Shown one piece after another: positions 1 to 6,847 of a stretch of DNA of 10,206 nt; the first letter of the stretch is position 1; each line of letters starts with the position of its first letter. The notes under the pieces are model-generated. The model had not been told where the DNA came from. It did not search any database and saw only the letters and a list, made by a program, of their open reading frames with translations. The stretch is from Planctomycetota bacterium (GTDB taxonomy: Bacteria; Planctomycetota; PUPC01; JABMSA01; JAUWKK01): contig JAUWKK010000069.1 of assembly GCA_030614245.1 (NCBI GenBank), forward strand, positions 1 to 10,206. Direction: 5' to 3'. Position numbers and translations under genes: made by a program.

Positions 1-2
1 AC

Positions 3-1091
3 GACCCGGGCGGCCCGGGCCGGCGCGGGCGCGAACTCCAGAAACTCTACGCCGGCCTCGATGAAGATCCTGAAGCCGATATGAGACTGAAACCGGCCGT
101 CCTGAAGCCGCTCACCGACGCAGAGAAAAGCGCCATCGAGCAGGCGGACAAAAAGCCCGAGATAACCCAACCCGAGTGCGCCGGCTGGCCGTTCGATGCC
201 GCCATCGCGAAGAAACGCCAGGCTGCGGCAGGCCGCGCCACGACGCGAACATTCGACCTCGGAGGCGTAACGATGGAGCTCGTCCTGATCCCCACCGGCG
301 AGTTCCCGATGGGCGATTCGGACGAGCTTCCCGTGACGCGAGTCAAGATTGAGAAGCCGTTCTGGATTGGCAAGTTCGAGGTTACCAACGAACAGTTCAA
401 GCTCTTCGCGCCCGAACACGACAGCCACGTCGAGGTGAAGCTCAACTACCAGTTCGGCGTCCACGGTTATCCGCTCGATCGGCCCCGGCAGCCGGTCGTA
501 CGCGTCTCGTGGCGGCAGGCGATGGGCTTCTGCCGCTGGCTCTCGCAGAAGACCGGCCGAACTTTCACACTGCCCACGGAAGCCCAATGGGAGTACGCCT
601 GCCGAGCCGGTACGGACACCCCATTCTATTACGGCGGAGTCGATACCGACTTCGCCAAGTTCGCCAACCTCGGCGATGCGAAACTCCGCGAGCTCGTCAG
701 CAACCCCTACACGCTCAACAGCGTGCTGAGAAATGCCACGGTATTCGACGATTGGGTCCCGAAGGAGACCCGCTTCAACGACGGCTGCCTGGTGACGGTG
801 GATGTCGGCGGTAAGCAGCCGAACGCCTGGGGCCTTCACGATATGCACGGCAACGCAGCCGAATGGACTCGCTCGGCCGACAAGCCGTATCCGTACCGCG
901 ACGATGACGGCCGAAACGCATTCGCCTATACCGGCAGCAGGATCGTCCGAGGCGGCTCCTGGCGCGACCGGCCGAGATACTGCCGCAGCGGCTCGCGCCT
1001 GAGCTACAGGTGGTATCAGCCGGTGTTCAACGTCGGCTTCCGCGTTATCTGCGGCGAGGACTCCGCGAAAACGACGGTTTCGGCGGAGTGA
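3..1091 (+). CDS. SUMF1/formylglycine-generating-enzyme-fold protein, 5' partial
   Basis: The frame is open from the left edge of the window to the TGA at 1089-1091, so the gene probably begins outside. The ATG at 81 has no ribosome binding site and is likely internal. From roughly residue 60 after that Met the protein has the FGE-sulfatase (SUMF1) fold: GGVTMELVLIPTGEFPMG, the W-x-G-x-FEVTNEQF block, PVVRVSWRQAMGFCRWLS, LPTEAQWEYACRAGT, WGLHDMHGNAAEWT, IVRGGSWRDRPRYC and NVGFRVI. Family members include true formylglycine-generating enzymes, but also many proteins with other or unknown roles. The two catalytic cysteines of FGE lie five residues apart in the block after GGS. Here the second is present (Cys301 counted from the ATG at 81), while the first position is Asp296, so classical cysteine-to-formylglycine activity is unlikely. 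In planctomycetes such domains often sit at the C-terminus of large proteins, which fits the open 5' end. A small-molecule binding or structural role is possible; the substrate is unknown. Confidence 0.85.
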   Translation, partial: DPGGPGRRGRELQKLYAGLDEDPEADMRLKPAVLKPLTDAEKSAIEQADKKPEITQPECAGWPFDAAIAKKRQAAAGRATTRTFDLGGVTMELVLIPTGEFPMGDSDELPVTRVKIEKPFWIGKFEVTNEQFKLFAPEHDSHVEVKLNYQFGVHGYPLDRPRQPVVRVSWRQAMGFCRWLSQKTGRTFTLPTEAQWEYACRAGTDTPFYYGGVDTDFAKFANLGDAKLRELVSNPYTLNSVLRNATVFDDWVPKETRFNDGCLVTVDVGGKQPNAWGLHDMHGNAAEWTRSADKPYPYRDDDGRNAFAYTGSRIVRGGSWRDRPRYCRSGSRLSYRWYQPVFNVGFRVICGEDSAKTTVSAE

Positions 1092-1105
1092 CCCCGTTGC
1101 CGGCC

Positions 1106-1398
1106 ATCACTCACCGCGAGAACCTGCTGCGAACCCTCGACCAAAGTAAGGATATCGCGGAACTGGCTGGAGAATTCGGCGACGATCTGTTATACTGGGA
1201 GGCGTTGGGCATGCAGACGACGATGCCCTTCGGCAGGCCTGCGTGAAAGACGCCGTCCGGCAGATAATCGCTGCCGCAGGCCCTTGCGGCGGCGTTGTCA
1301 TCGCGCCAACACACGTGCTCGAGCCGGATGTCCCGTGGGACAACATCATTGCATTGTTACAGATAATGGGCGAGTTCGGCCACCCGATGCCCGCCTGA
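1106..1398 (+). pseudogene. Remnant of a uroporphyrinogen-decarboxylase-like (UROD/MtaA family) gene
   Basis: Two fragments of one family are visible. From 1106, ITHRENLLRTLD matches the usual MTHRENLL start of UROD-like proteins, with ATC where the ATG would be. It runs directly into IAELAGEFGDDLLYW and MQTTMPFG, which belong near the C-terminus, so about 250 codons of the barrel are missing. That frame stops at 1244-1246. The family sequence resumes one frame over at about 1243 with VKDAVRQIIAA, GGVVIAPTHVLEPDVPWDNI and GEFGHP, ending at TGA 1396-1398. A large internal deletion plus a frameshift and no start codon make it a dead gene. Intact relatives are uroporphyrinogen decarboxylases or corrinoid methyltransferases; which one this was cannot be told. 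It begins 14 bases after the SUMF1-domain gene on the same strand. Confidence 0.7.
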
Positions 1399-1447
1399 AG
1401 AAGAAGTTATCAGTAAGCAGCGAAGAATGACGTAACTGACCGCTCGC

Positions 1448-1496
1448 TACTGAATACTGATTACTGATTACTGATTACTGGATACTGGATACTGAA
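1448..1496. repeat. Heptanucleotide tandem repeat (TACTGRN x7)
   Basis: Seven consecutive 7-bp units start with TACTG: TACTGAA, TACTGAT three times, TACTGGA twice and TACTGAA. The array ends 15 bases before the GTG start of the zinc-ribbon gene, so it would lie in or just upstream of its 5' leader. Short arrays of this kind are prone to slippage and could vary in copy number between strains. No function is evident from the sequence. Confidence 0.8.
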
Positions 1497-1511
1497 TAGT
1501 GAGTTCATCCC

Positions 1512-1736
1512 GTGCTGATTTCCTTCAAATGCCCCGCGTGCAACAACCGGATGTATGAAGATCAGTCCGCAACGGGCAAGCTGCGCCAGTGCCCCCGCTG
1601 CCGGCACTGCGTGCAGGTGCCTATGGTGAAACCCGAGCGGCGCTTCAGCTTGCGCTGGCTGATTGCCATTCTTCTCCTGTGCGTGATCGCCGGCGCGAGC
1701 TACTGGATTTACTACTATCTCGAGACACATTCCTGA
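1512..1736 (+). CDS. Small zinc-ribbon single-pass membrane protein
   Basis: This 74-residue protein begins with a GTG. The frame has a stop at 1500-1502, and the first ATG (residue 14) would cut off the first cysteine pair, so GTG 1512 is the only sensible start. Residues 7-10 are CPAC and 27-30 are CPRC, with a further Cys at 33: a short zinc-ribbon with two CxxC knuckles. A basic stretch KPERR (40-44) is followed by one hydrophobic segment at about 49-69 and a short tail. The likely topology is zinc-ribbon in the cytoplasm and the tail outside. Proteins of this layout are common in planctomycetes without an assigned function. No strong Shine-Dalgarno is visible and the heptamer array lies just upstream. 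It could be a regulatory or membrane-adaptor protein, but nothing nearby says so. Confidence 0.65.
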   Translation: MLISFKCPACNNRMYEDQSATGKLRQCPRCRHCVQVPMVKPERRFSLRWLIAILLLCVIAGASYWIYYYLETHS

Positions 1737-1743
1737 AGAGCGG

Positions 1744-1818
1744 TGGCCGTGTTCGGCCCACGTCCAAGCCTTGCTTGAACGTGGCACCCTTGCCTATTTC
1801 GGGTTGGCCACACGGCCA
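1744..1818. repeat. Nested inverted repeat between the zinc-ribbon gene and the serpin
   Basis: A perfect 9-bp inverted repeat, TGGCCGTGT at 1744-1752 and ACACGGCCA at 1810-1818, encloses the 33-bp palindromic element at 1758-1790. The right arm lies inside the last codons of the serpin frame. The convergent gene ends meet here, so a bidirectional RNA hairpin or cruciform is possible. No T-tract follows either arm, so this is not a standard intrinsic terminator. Confidence 0.55.
1758..1790 (+). repeat. Palindromic dispersed repeat, copy A
   Basis: Arms CCACGTCCAAGC (1758-1769) and GCTTGAACGTGG (1773-1784) form a 12-bp hairpin with one mismatch and a 3-base loop, followed by CACCCT. The reverse complement of 9491-9523 matches this 33-bp stretch at 30 of 33 positions. 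Copy A ends 3 bases beyond the serpin stop codon. It resembles a REP-type intergenic palindrome. Confidence 0.7.
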
Positions 1819-3016
1819 ATGAAGAGAATGCTGCCGCTCCGGTTGTCCCTGAGCAGGAAGACGAACGGATGATCGGCCCGGAAGACCGGCACAGGCAGTG
1901 GGATGCTTAGGCGCGCTATCACAACGGCCGTGGCGGCGGCTGCCTCGGTGCCCTCCTCGTTCACGTCACAAACGCCTTGTGTATGACGGCGGAGATGAAC
2001 AAGTCCTTTCTCCCATTCATCCCCGAGAAGTCGGCCCTTCCGCTGAACGCCTGGGGCATGCCCATCGCCACCAAGACCTTCTTCAGCTCGAACTTGCACG
2101 TCATCGTGAACTTCGGCAGAAAGACCGAGACCTTCCTCGGGCGAAGGCGGCCCGTCCATTCCTTCAGCTTCCCGACGGTCAGTGCCTTCTCGAGCTCCGC
2201 AAGCCCGTCTACAGCCTTCGGCAGCAGCACCAGCATTGTGAGATCATCACCCGCGTCCGACATCTCAAGTACTTGCAGATCGGGCAGTTGTGCGAACTTG
2301 AATCTCGCCTCGATGTGCATCATCGGAACGCTGATCTTCTCGTCGGGCTTCACGGCGAACGGCGCCTCGCGCGTCTTCTTCTCGTCAAACTGCGTCTTCC
2401 AGTTGCCCTTGAAATAGATGGCGTTGGTGAGGACGAGGCAGGTCAACCGGTTGAGTACGCCTTTGGCAATCAGATCCTTGATCTTCTCCTGTGTTTGCTC
2501 TTCTACCCACTGATTGATGGCCAAGCGCGCCTGCTCGGTGTTGCCGACGAAATCGACCTGTTCCAGCCCGGCTCCGTAGTTTTCACGGGTGGCGTCGAGG
2601 AACGGCTTGAGGAATCGATACCCTTTCTGCCCCCAGAGGCGGTTGGCGACGCTGAGTTGATACGGCCGCTCCGTTTTCGGGTCGCTCAATTGCGAGATCA
2701 GAGCTGCAAAACTGCTGTGGAGCCGCTTCTGCGGGAGCGTGAAATGCAGAACCCTTGCCATTTCAGCTTCAGTCCCGCCTCTGGCGCCCGCGTAGGTCAT
2801 CGCGAGAGCCGTCGAGATGCTGTACGGGGAGAGCAGCAGGTTACCATCTTCCTCCTTCGCCAGCCTGGCGTAAAGGTCGGTGGCGAACCAGTTGTTGCCG
2901 CCGACCACCGCGTTCAAGTCAGGCGCTTTCGCCTTCGGCGGTCCCTCAGCCCCGGCTGCAATAGCGACGGCAGCCACGAACGTAACGACTAAGCAAAACA
3001 CAATCTTGTCTTTCAT
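1794..3016 (-). CDS. Secreted serpin, interrupted by a one-base frameshift
   Basis: Serpins are suicide inhibitors of serine or cysteine proteases; a cleaved reactive-centre loop inserts into beta-sheet A and traps the enzyme. The ATG at 3016 is chosen because GGAGG lies 8 bases upstream and the protein then begins with a signal peptide (MKDKIVFCLVV to about AAGA). Family blocks follow: NLLLSPYSISTALAMTYAGA, SVANRLWGQ, LVLTNAIYFKGNWKTQF, LTMLVLLPK, VFLPKF and HKAFV. After HKAFV (residue 350) the frame ends at TGA 1961-1963. The next frame carries the expected hinge DVNEEGTEAAAATAVV, then FRADHPFVFLLRD and FIGRVANPK up to 1794. Restoring one base near 1967-1969 gives 407 residues, a normal serpin length. 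The loop reads VVIARLSIP; aligned with alpha-1-antitrypsin the P1-P1' pair would be Leu370-Ser371, or Arg369 if shifted by one. As written the protein lacks its loop and strand s5B and could not inhibit anything. It may be a recent mutation or an assembly indel. No clear promoter is visible upstream. Confidence 0.85.
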
Positions 3017-3329
3017 TTCAGGTTCCTCCACAGAAAGGAGCACTACAAGGGCACAATGAACTCTATCCCGTTAGACGCTCGACGGGGCGTCGGGTTCCGG
3101 CAAAAGCGGGGGATATTCGCGAATTTCTCTCGGATTCGGCGCAATGCTGGCCGTAATGCGCAGGCTGCTATGCGGGCTACGCTGCCATGCGTCCTGTCCT
3201 CGCGCATGCGGGCGGGCTGATGCCACGGCCCGAACATGTCACATTGTGTCACGCTACCGCCCTGAATGAGGCTGCCGGGCCGATTCGGCGCACTTTGAGG
3301 CGCAAAATCAACCAATTCCGGCCTTTGTA
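3017..3329. other. Divergent intergenic region, no gene seen
   Basis: This stretch separates the divergent serpin and pgi genes. It carries the serpin ribosome binding site (GGAGG on the minus strand, 3025-3029) and a weak CGACG/CGTCG hairpin around 3090-3102. Near 3237-3254 two direct TGTCAC copies are 4 bases apart. A minus-strand frame over this region (up to 3696) runs antisense to pgi and has no family features. I find no convincing serpin promoter. Confidence 0.5.
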
Positions 3330-3358
3330 TTGCTTTCGTCGGCCAAATCTGGTAGAAT
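3330..3358 (+). promoter_or_regulatory. Sigma70-type promoter of pgi
   Basis: TTGCTT (3330-3335) and TAGAAT (3353-3358) are separated by exactly 17 bases. Transcription would begin near 3365, about 35 bases upstream of the GTG at 3400. The upstream GTG codons at 3364 and 3367 then lie at the transcript's very 5' end, which supports the GTG at 3400 as start. Confidence 0.7.
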
Positions 3359-3399
3359 AACCTGTGGTGAGGGCATCCAGCAACGAAAGGGGACGATCC

Positions 3400-4818
3400 G
3401 TGGCTCAACGCAGAGGGCTGGCGATCAGGGTGGATTTCAACAACGCCCTGTCTATGAAGGTCGGAAATCATGGCATCGCACCAAAGGTCGTTAATAAATG
3501 GCAGAAACGTATCGACGAAATCCACGCCGAGCTGCAGTGGGAGTTCAACCGGGGCGGCCTGGCGTTCCGCTGGCTGCCCTACCAGAAGCCAACGGTCACG
3601 AAGGTCCGCGATGTGGCGAAGAAGCTTCGCGGCAAGGTAGATAACTTCGTCGTGCTCGGCATCGGCGGCTCGGCACTGGGCAACATCGCACTGCAATCAG
3701 CTCTCAAGCCCCGTTTCTATAACGAGTTACCAAAATCCGAGCGGGACAGCAATCCACGCATATATATCGAAGATAACATCGATCCCGAATGTTTCGGAGC
3801 GTTGCTGGACCACATCGACATCAAGAAGACCGCTTTCAACGTCATCAGCAAGTCGGGCGAGACCGCCGAAACGATGGCTCAGTTCCTCGTCGTCCGCCAG
3901 ATGCTCAAAGATGCACTCAACGAGAAGTTCATCAAGAACGTGGTGATCACTACGGATCCGGAGTCCGGTTACCTCCGCGAGATCATAGCGGAAGACGGGT
4001 ACAAGAATGTGCTGGAGATCCCGCCTGGTGTGGGCGGTCGCTTTTCGGTACTATCGCCCGTCGGGCTGCTGTCGGCCGAGATGGCCGGGATCGACATAAG
4101 CCGCCTGCTCGCAGGAGCACAGGCTATGGACAAGCGCTGCAAGAAGTCCAACGTGTGGGATAACCCGGCGTACCTGAGCGCACTCGTGCATTACCTGGCC
4201 GACACCCAAAACGGCAAGACAATCAGCGTTATGTGGCCGTATTCGGACGCACTGGCGCGCTTGGCGGACTGGTATGTGCAGCTCTGGGCCGAAAGCCTCG
4301 GCAAGTTCACCGATCCCGAGAACAAGAAGGGCGCGGTCGGACAGACCCCTCTCAAGGCCGTTGGGGCAACCGATCAGCACTCGATGCTGCAACTGTTCAT
4401 GGAAGGCCCGAACGACAAGATATTCACGTTCATCGCTGCCGGCCGTTATCGCCACAGGGTCATGATCCCCAAGGCGTTCCACAGCCTGCTCGGCGCGGGC
4501 TATCTCGGCGGCAAGACGCTTAACGACCTCATCCAAGCCGAGCGCCGCGGCGTCACACTCGCACTCACCGAAGCACAGCGGCCCAGCATCACCGTCACCC
4601 TGCCCGTAATCAACGAGCACACCGTAGGGCAGTTGCTCCTGTTGCTCCAGGTCCAGACCGCCGTAGCCGGACAGCTCTACGGCATCAACGCCTTCGATCA
4701 GCCCGGCGTGCAGGCGGGCAAGGACCTGACGTACGCCCAGATGGGCCGCCGCGATAAGGCATCCCTCAAGGCCGAAGTTGCCCGCAAGCTCCACTCCGAT
4801 CGGCAGTATATCCTGTAA
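3400..4818 (+). CDS. pgi: Glucose-6-phosphate isomerase
   Basis: The enzyme interconverts glucose 6-phosphate and fructose 6-phosphate in glycolysis and gluconeogenesis. The GTG at 3400 is preferred because AAAGGGGA lies 6-8 bases upstream; the frame extends to GTG 3364, but that lies at the predicted transcription start. This gives 472 residues, typical of the shorter bacterial form. Two SIS domains are visible. The first has VVLGIGGSALGN (about 84-95), the sugar-phosphate loop SKSGETAET and the signature GVGGRFSVLSPVGLLS (about 210-225). The second has WAESLGK with the catalytic-type Glu298, ATDQHS with His327, and FDQPGVQAGK near 432-441 with the conserved Lys. All expected active-site residues are present and the frame is intact, unlike its two neighbours. 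It is monocistronic with its own promoter and converges on leuA with 44 bases between stop codons. A weak AGCAGC/GCTGCT inverted repeat at 4849-4871 lies there. Confidence 0.96.
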   Translation: MAQRRGLAIRVDFNNALSMKVGNHGIAPKVVNKWQKRIDEIHAELQWEFNRGGLAFRWLPYQKPTVTKVRDVAKKLRGKVDNFVVLGIGGSALGNIALQSALKPRFYNELPKSERDSNPRIYIEDNIDPECFGALLDHIDIKKTAFNVISKSGETAETMAQFLVVRQMLKDALNEKFIKNVVITTDPESGYLREIIAEDGYKNVLEIPPGVGGRFSVLSPVGLLSAEMAGIDISRLLAGAQAMDKRCKKSNVWDNPAYLSALVHYLADTQNGKTISVMWPYSDALARLADWYVQLWAESLGKFTDPENKKGAVGQTPLKAVGATDQHSMLQLFMEGPNDKIFTFIAAGRYRHRVMIPKAFHSLLGAGYLGGKTLNDLIQAERRGVTLALTEAQRPSITVTLPVINEHTVGQLLLLLQVQTAVAGQLYGINAFDQPGVQAGKDLTYAQMGRRDKASLKAEVARKLHSDRQYIL

Positions 4819-4862
4819 CCGCCGGATCGCTCATCAGAATAACACAGAAGCAGCCTATAGGG

Positions 4863-6553
4863 CTAGCTGCTGCGCTGTGAAACTCGATTCAGCCCCGCCA
4901 CGATGGCGCGGACGGCCGCCTGGTCGATGTTCGTGTCGGAGCCGACACCGTAGGCAATGCTGCCATCTTCGAGCTTCAATGGGACATAGGCGACCGCTCG
5001 GGCGTCGGCGCCGCTGCCGATGGCCTGCTCGTGGTAGTCCTCGACTGTGAATGCGATGTTGCAGAGCCGACGCAGGGCGTGGACGAACGCCGAGATCGGC
5101 CCGTTGCCATCGGCGCGGACGGTCTTTTCTTCGCCCGCCACACGGAGGCGCGTCTCGCCGTGGACCAGCGTCGGGTCGTCGTCGTCAGGACGCGGCCAGT
5201 AGCCGACCAGTTCGTAGGGCCCGGCTGGGGACATGAACTCCCCATTGAAGATATTGAAGACTTCCTCGCTGGAGATTTCGCGGCCGACTTCGTCGGAGTA
5301 ACGCTGCACGGCGGCTCCGATCTCCGTCTGCATCGGCTTGGGCAGTTCCAGCCCATAATCCTGTTCGAGCACCCAGGCCACTCCCCCCTTACCCGATTGC
5401 GAGTTGATGCGGATTAGCCGTTCATACTTGCGGCCGAGGTCAGTCGGGTCAACGTGCAGATACGGCAGCTTCCAGACCGTTCCAACTCCGCGGCCCTCTT
5501 CAAGGTTGCGCATCCCCTTGCGGATGGCGTCCTGGTGCGAACCTGAGAATGCCGTGAAGACGTATTCGCCCGAGTATGGCTGGCGGCAGTTGATCGGCAG
5601 CCCGGTCAGTCTTTCAATCGTCTCGGCGATTTCGTTCAGGTTCGAGAAGTCCAGCCCGATGTCGACGCCGCGCGAAAAGAGATTGTTGGCGAGCGTAACG
5701 AGGTCGACGTTGCCGGTCCGCTCGCCGTGTCCGAAGAGTGTGCCCTCGACACGATCAGCCCCGGCGAGTATCGAGAGCTCCGTCGCGGCGACGGCCATTC
5801 CCTGGTCGTTGTGCGAATGGAGTGAGATGAGAACCTTATCGCGCTCGCGGAAGTTGCGGCAGAACCACTCGATCATGTCGGCGTAGTGGTTCGGCGGGCG
5901 GCGTTCGACCGTCGGGGCAGATTAAGGATGAGCGGCTTCTCGACCGTCGCCTTGCCCCAAGCCTCGAAGACCGCATGGCAGATATCTACGGCAAAATTGA
6001 GGTCGGTATCGGTGCACTCCTCGGGCGAGAATTCGAGCCGGATGTCGCTGCCGCGCATCGCGTCTGCGAGTTCCCGCACCTGCCGGATTGACTTCACCGC
6101 CATTTCGAGCGTCTTCGCGCGAGACAGGCCGAACACCTGCTCCATGTGAAGGTCAGATGTTGCGCAATATGCGTGCAGGATGCCTCGTTTCAGCCCTTGC
6201 AGGGCCTCGAACGTGCGGTCGATCAGGTGCGCACGGCACTGAGTGAGCCCCATTACAAACACATCGTCGGGGATCAGGTTATCTTCGATGAGCTTGCGCG
6301 CGAAGTCGAAATCGTCCTGGCTGCCTGACGGGAAGGCGATCTCGATGTGCTTCAGGCCGATCTTGCAGAGGATGCGGAAGTATTCGAGCTTCTGAGCCGG
6401 CGTCATGGGATTGGGCAGGGCCTGATTCCCGTCGCGCAGGTCGACCGAGCACCAGATGGGGCTCTTGGTGATGGTCTTCGAGGGCCATTGGCGGTCAGGC
6501 AGATCGATCATCGGCGGCGCCGTGTACTTCGGCACGTCGGTTCGGGCGGGCAC
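4863..6553 (-). CDS. leuA: 2-isopropylmalate synthase, interrupted by a one-base frameshift
   Basis: LeuA condenses acetyl-CoA with 2-oxoisovalerate, the first committed step of leucine synthesis. The start is taken as GTG 6553, with AAGGAA 6 bases upstream; the frame extends to an ATG at 6787, but only through the attenuator region. The N-terminal TIM barrel has the metal and substrate motif DLRDGNQAL (about 38-46), the metal site HSHND (about 246-250) and GHGERTGN (about 275-282). A LeuA C-terminal regulatory domain follows, ending in AVRAIVAGLNRVSQ. Length and layout fit the type-2 LeuA group (563 residues if repaired). The first frame passes LILNLP and then stops at 5873-5875. The expected TVERRPPNHYADMIEW is in the next frame, so one base is missing at about 5914-5915, beside a run of four G's. 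Both halves are strongly conserved, which suggests a sequencing or assembly indel or a very recent mutation. A -1 slip at CCCC would restore the frame but lacks a canonical slippery heptamer. Regulation appears to be by leucine attenuation. Confidence 0.93.
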
Positions 6554-6582
6554 TTTACGTTCCTTTCGCAAGAATTGCAGCT

Positions 6583-6619
6583 TTTGCACGGCTATTATAG
6601 TCGGCTCTTCCCGTGCAAA
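6583..6619. repeat. Perfect 9-bp inverted repeat around the leuA-proximal promoter
   Basis: TTTGCACGG (6583-6591) and CCGTGCAAA (6611-6619) are perfect inverted copies separated by 19 bases. Read on the minus strand, the arms overlap the putative -35 box and the predicted transcription start, with the -10 box between them. This could be an operator for a dimeric regulator or an RNA hairpin in the leuA leader. No known operator is recognised. Confidence 0.6.
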
Positions 6620-6622
6620 CAA
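6594..6622 (-). promoter_or_regulatory. Possible second leuA promoter downstream of the attenuator
   Basis: On the minus strand a perfect TATAAT (6599-6594) lies 17 bases downstream of TTGTTT (6622-6617). The -35 match is only moderate. The transcript would start near 6587, about 34 bases before the GTG at 6553, and would miss the leader peptide and terminator, giving leucine-independent basal expression. Confidence 0.5.
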
Positions 6623-6649
6623 CACGTATCGGCGGAAAACGCGGCCAAT

Positions 6650-6681
6650 AAAAAAACCCGCCTCGGTCGTCCGGGGCGGGT
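6650..6681 (-). terminator. Attenuator-type intrinsic terminator upstream of leuA
   Basis: Read on the minus strand, ACCCGCC pairs with GGCGGGT. A CGG/CCG extension is inside, separated by a single C-A mismatch, and the loop is four bases. Seven U's follow at 6656-6650. The structure lies 26 bases after the leader-peptide stop and about 96 bases before the leuA start codon. A terminator between promoter and gene implies control by premature termination. Confidence 0.85.
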
Positions 6682-6707
6682 CGTGATCGGTTCGGGTTCT
6701 CGCGACT

Positions 6708-6791
6708 CTATCCAGACGGCCGGGCATCCAGGCCCCGCAACAGGGCCAGGCTGCTAAGTCGAATGGCCGGCAGAGGCGCTTGGACATACAT
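6708..6791 (-). CDS. Leucine-rich leader peptide of the leuA attenuator
   Basis: This 27-codon ORF runs from ATG 6791-6789 to TAG 6710-6708. It has GGAG 9 bases upstream (6804-6801) and starts about 50 bases after the predicted transcription start. Six of its 27 residues are leucine (7, 12, 15, 17, 18, 21), five of them in RLSSLALLRGL. Such peptides are not functional proteins. A ribosome stalling at leucine codons when charged leucyl-tRNA is scarce changes folding of the downstream RNA. The leucine codons lie in a potential hairpin (6750-6728, CCTGGCCC with GGGCCTGG, one mismatch). Its second arm contains CGGGGC (6737-6732), which can instead pair with GCCCCG (6677-6672) in the 5' arm of the terminator, a candidate antiterminator. 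The pairing scheme is inference. The overlapping frame from ATG 6787 runs through into leuA but lacks a Shine-Dalgarno of its own. Confidence 0.75.
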   Translation of the reverse strand: MYVQAPLPAIRLSSLALLRGLDARPSG

Positions 6792-6847
6792 AAACTCTAA
6801 CTCCATGCCCGAGGCAGGCGGGTCGGCGATTTGTCCCGTCCACTTAT

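Noticed and set aside
1898..2992. Long plus-strand frame of 364 codons
   Set aside because: It is antisense to the serpin, which has clear family motifs, a signal peptide and an RBS. The plus frame is arginine- and leucine-rich without recognisable blocks.
3043..3696. Minus-strand frame of 217 codons upstream of the serpin
   Set aside because: It overlaps the pgi 5' end and promoter on the opposite strand, with no family features.
4051..4794. Minus-strand frame of 247 codons
   Set aside because: It is antisense to pgi, which is intact and contains all family motifs.
4849..4871. Terminator between convergent pgi and leuA
   Set aside because: The AGCAGC/GCTGCT stem is weak, has an 11-base loop and no T-tract on either strand, and overlaps the last codons of leuA.
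5900..5925. Programmed -1 frameshift in leuA
   Set aside because: A -1 slip at CCCC would restore the frame, but there is no canonical X-XXY-YYZ heptamer or obvious downstream stimulator, and LeuA is not known to use one. An indel is simpler.
6554..6787. ATG at 6787 as the leuA start
   Set aside because: It would translate straight through the attenuator and add about 78 unconserved residues; GTG 6553 has a good RBS and gives a normal N-terminus.
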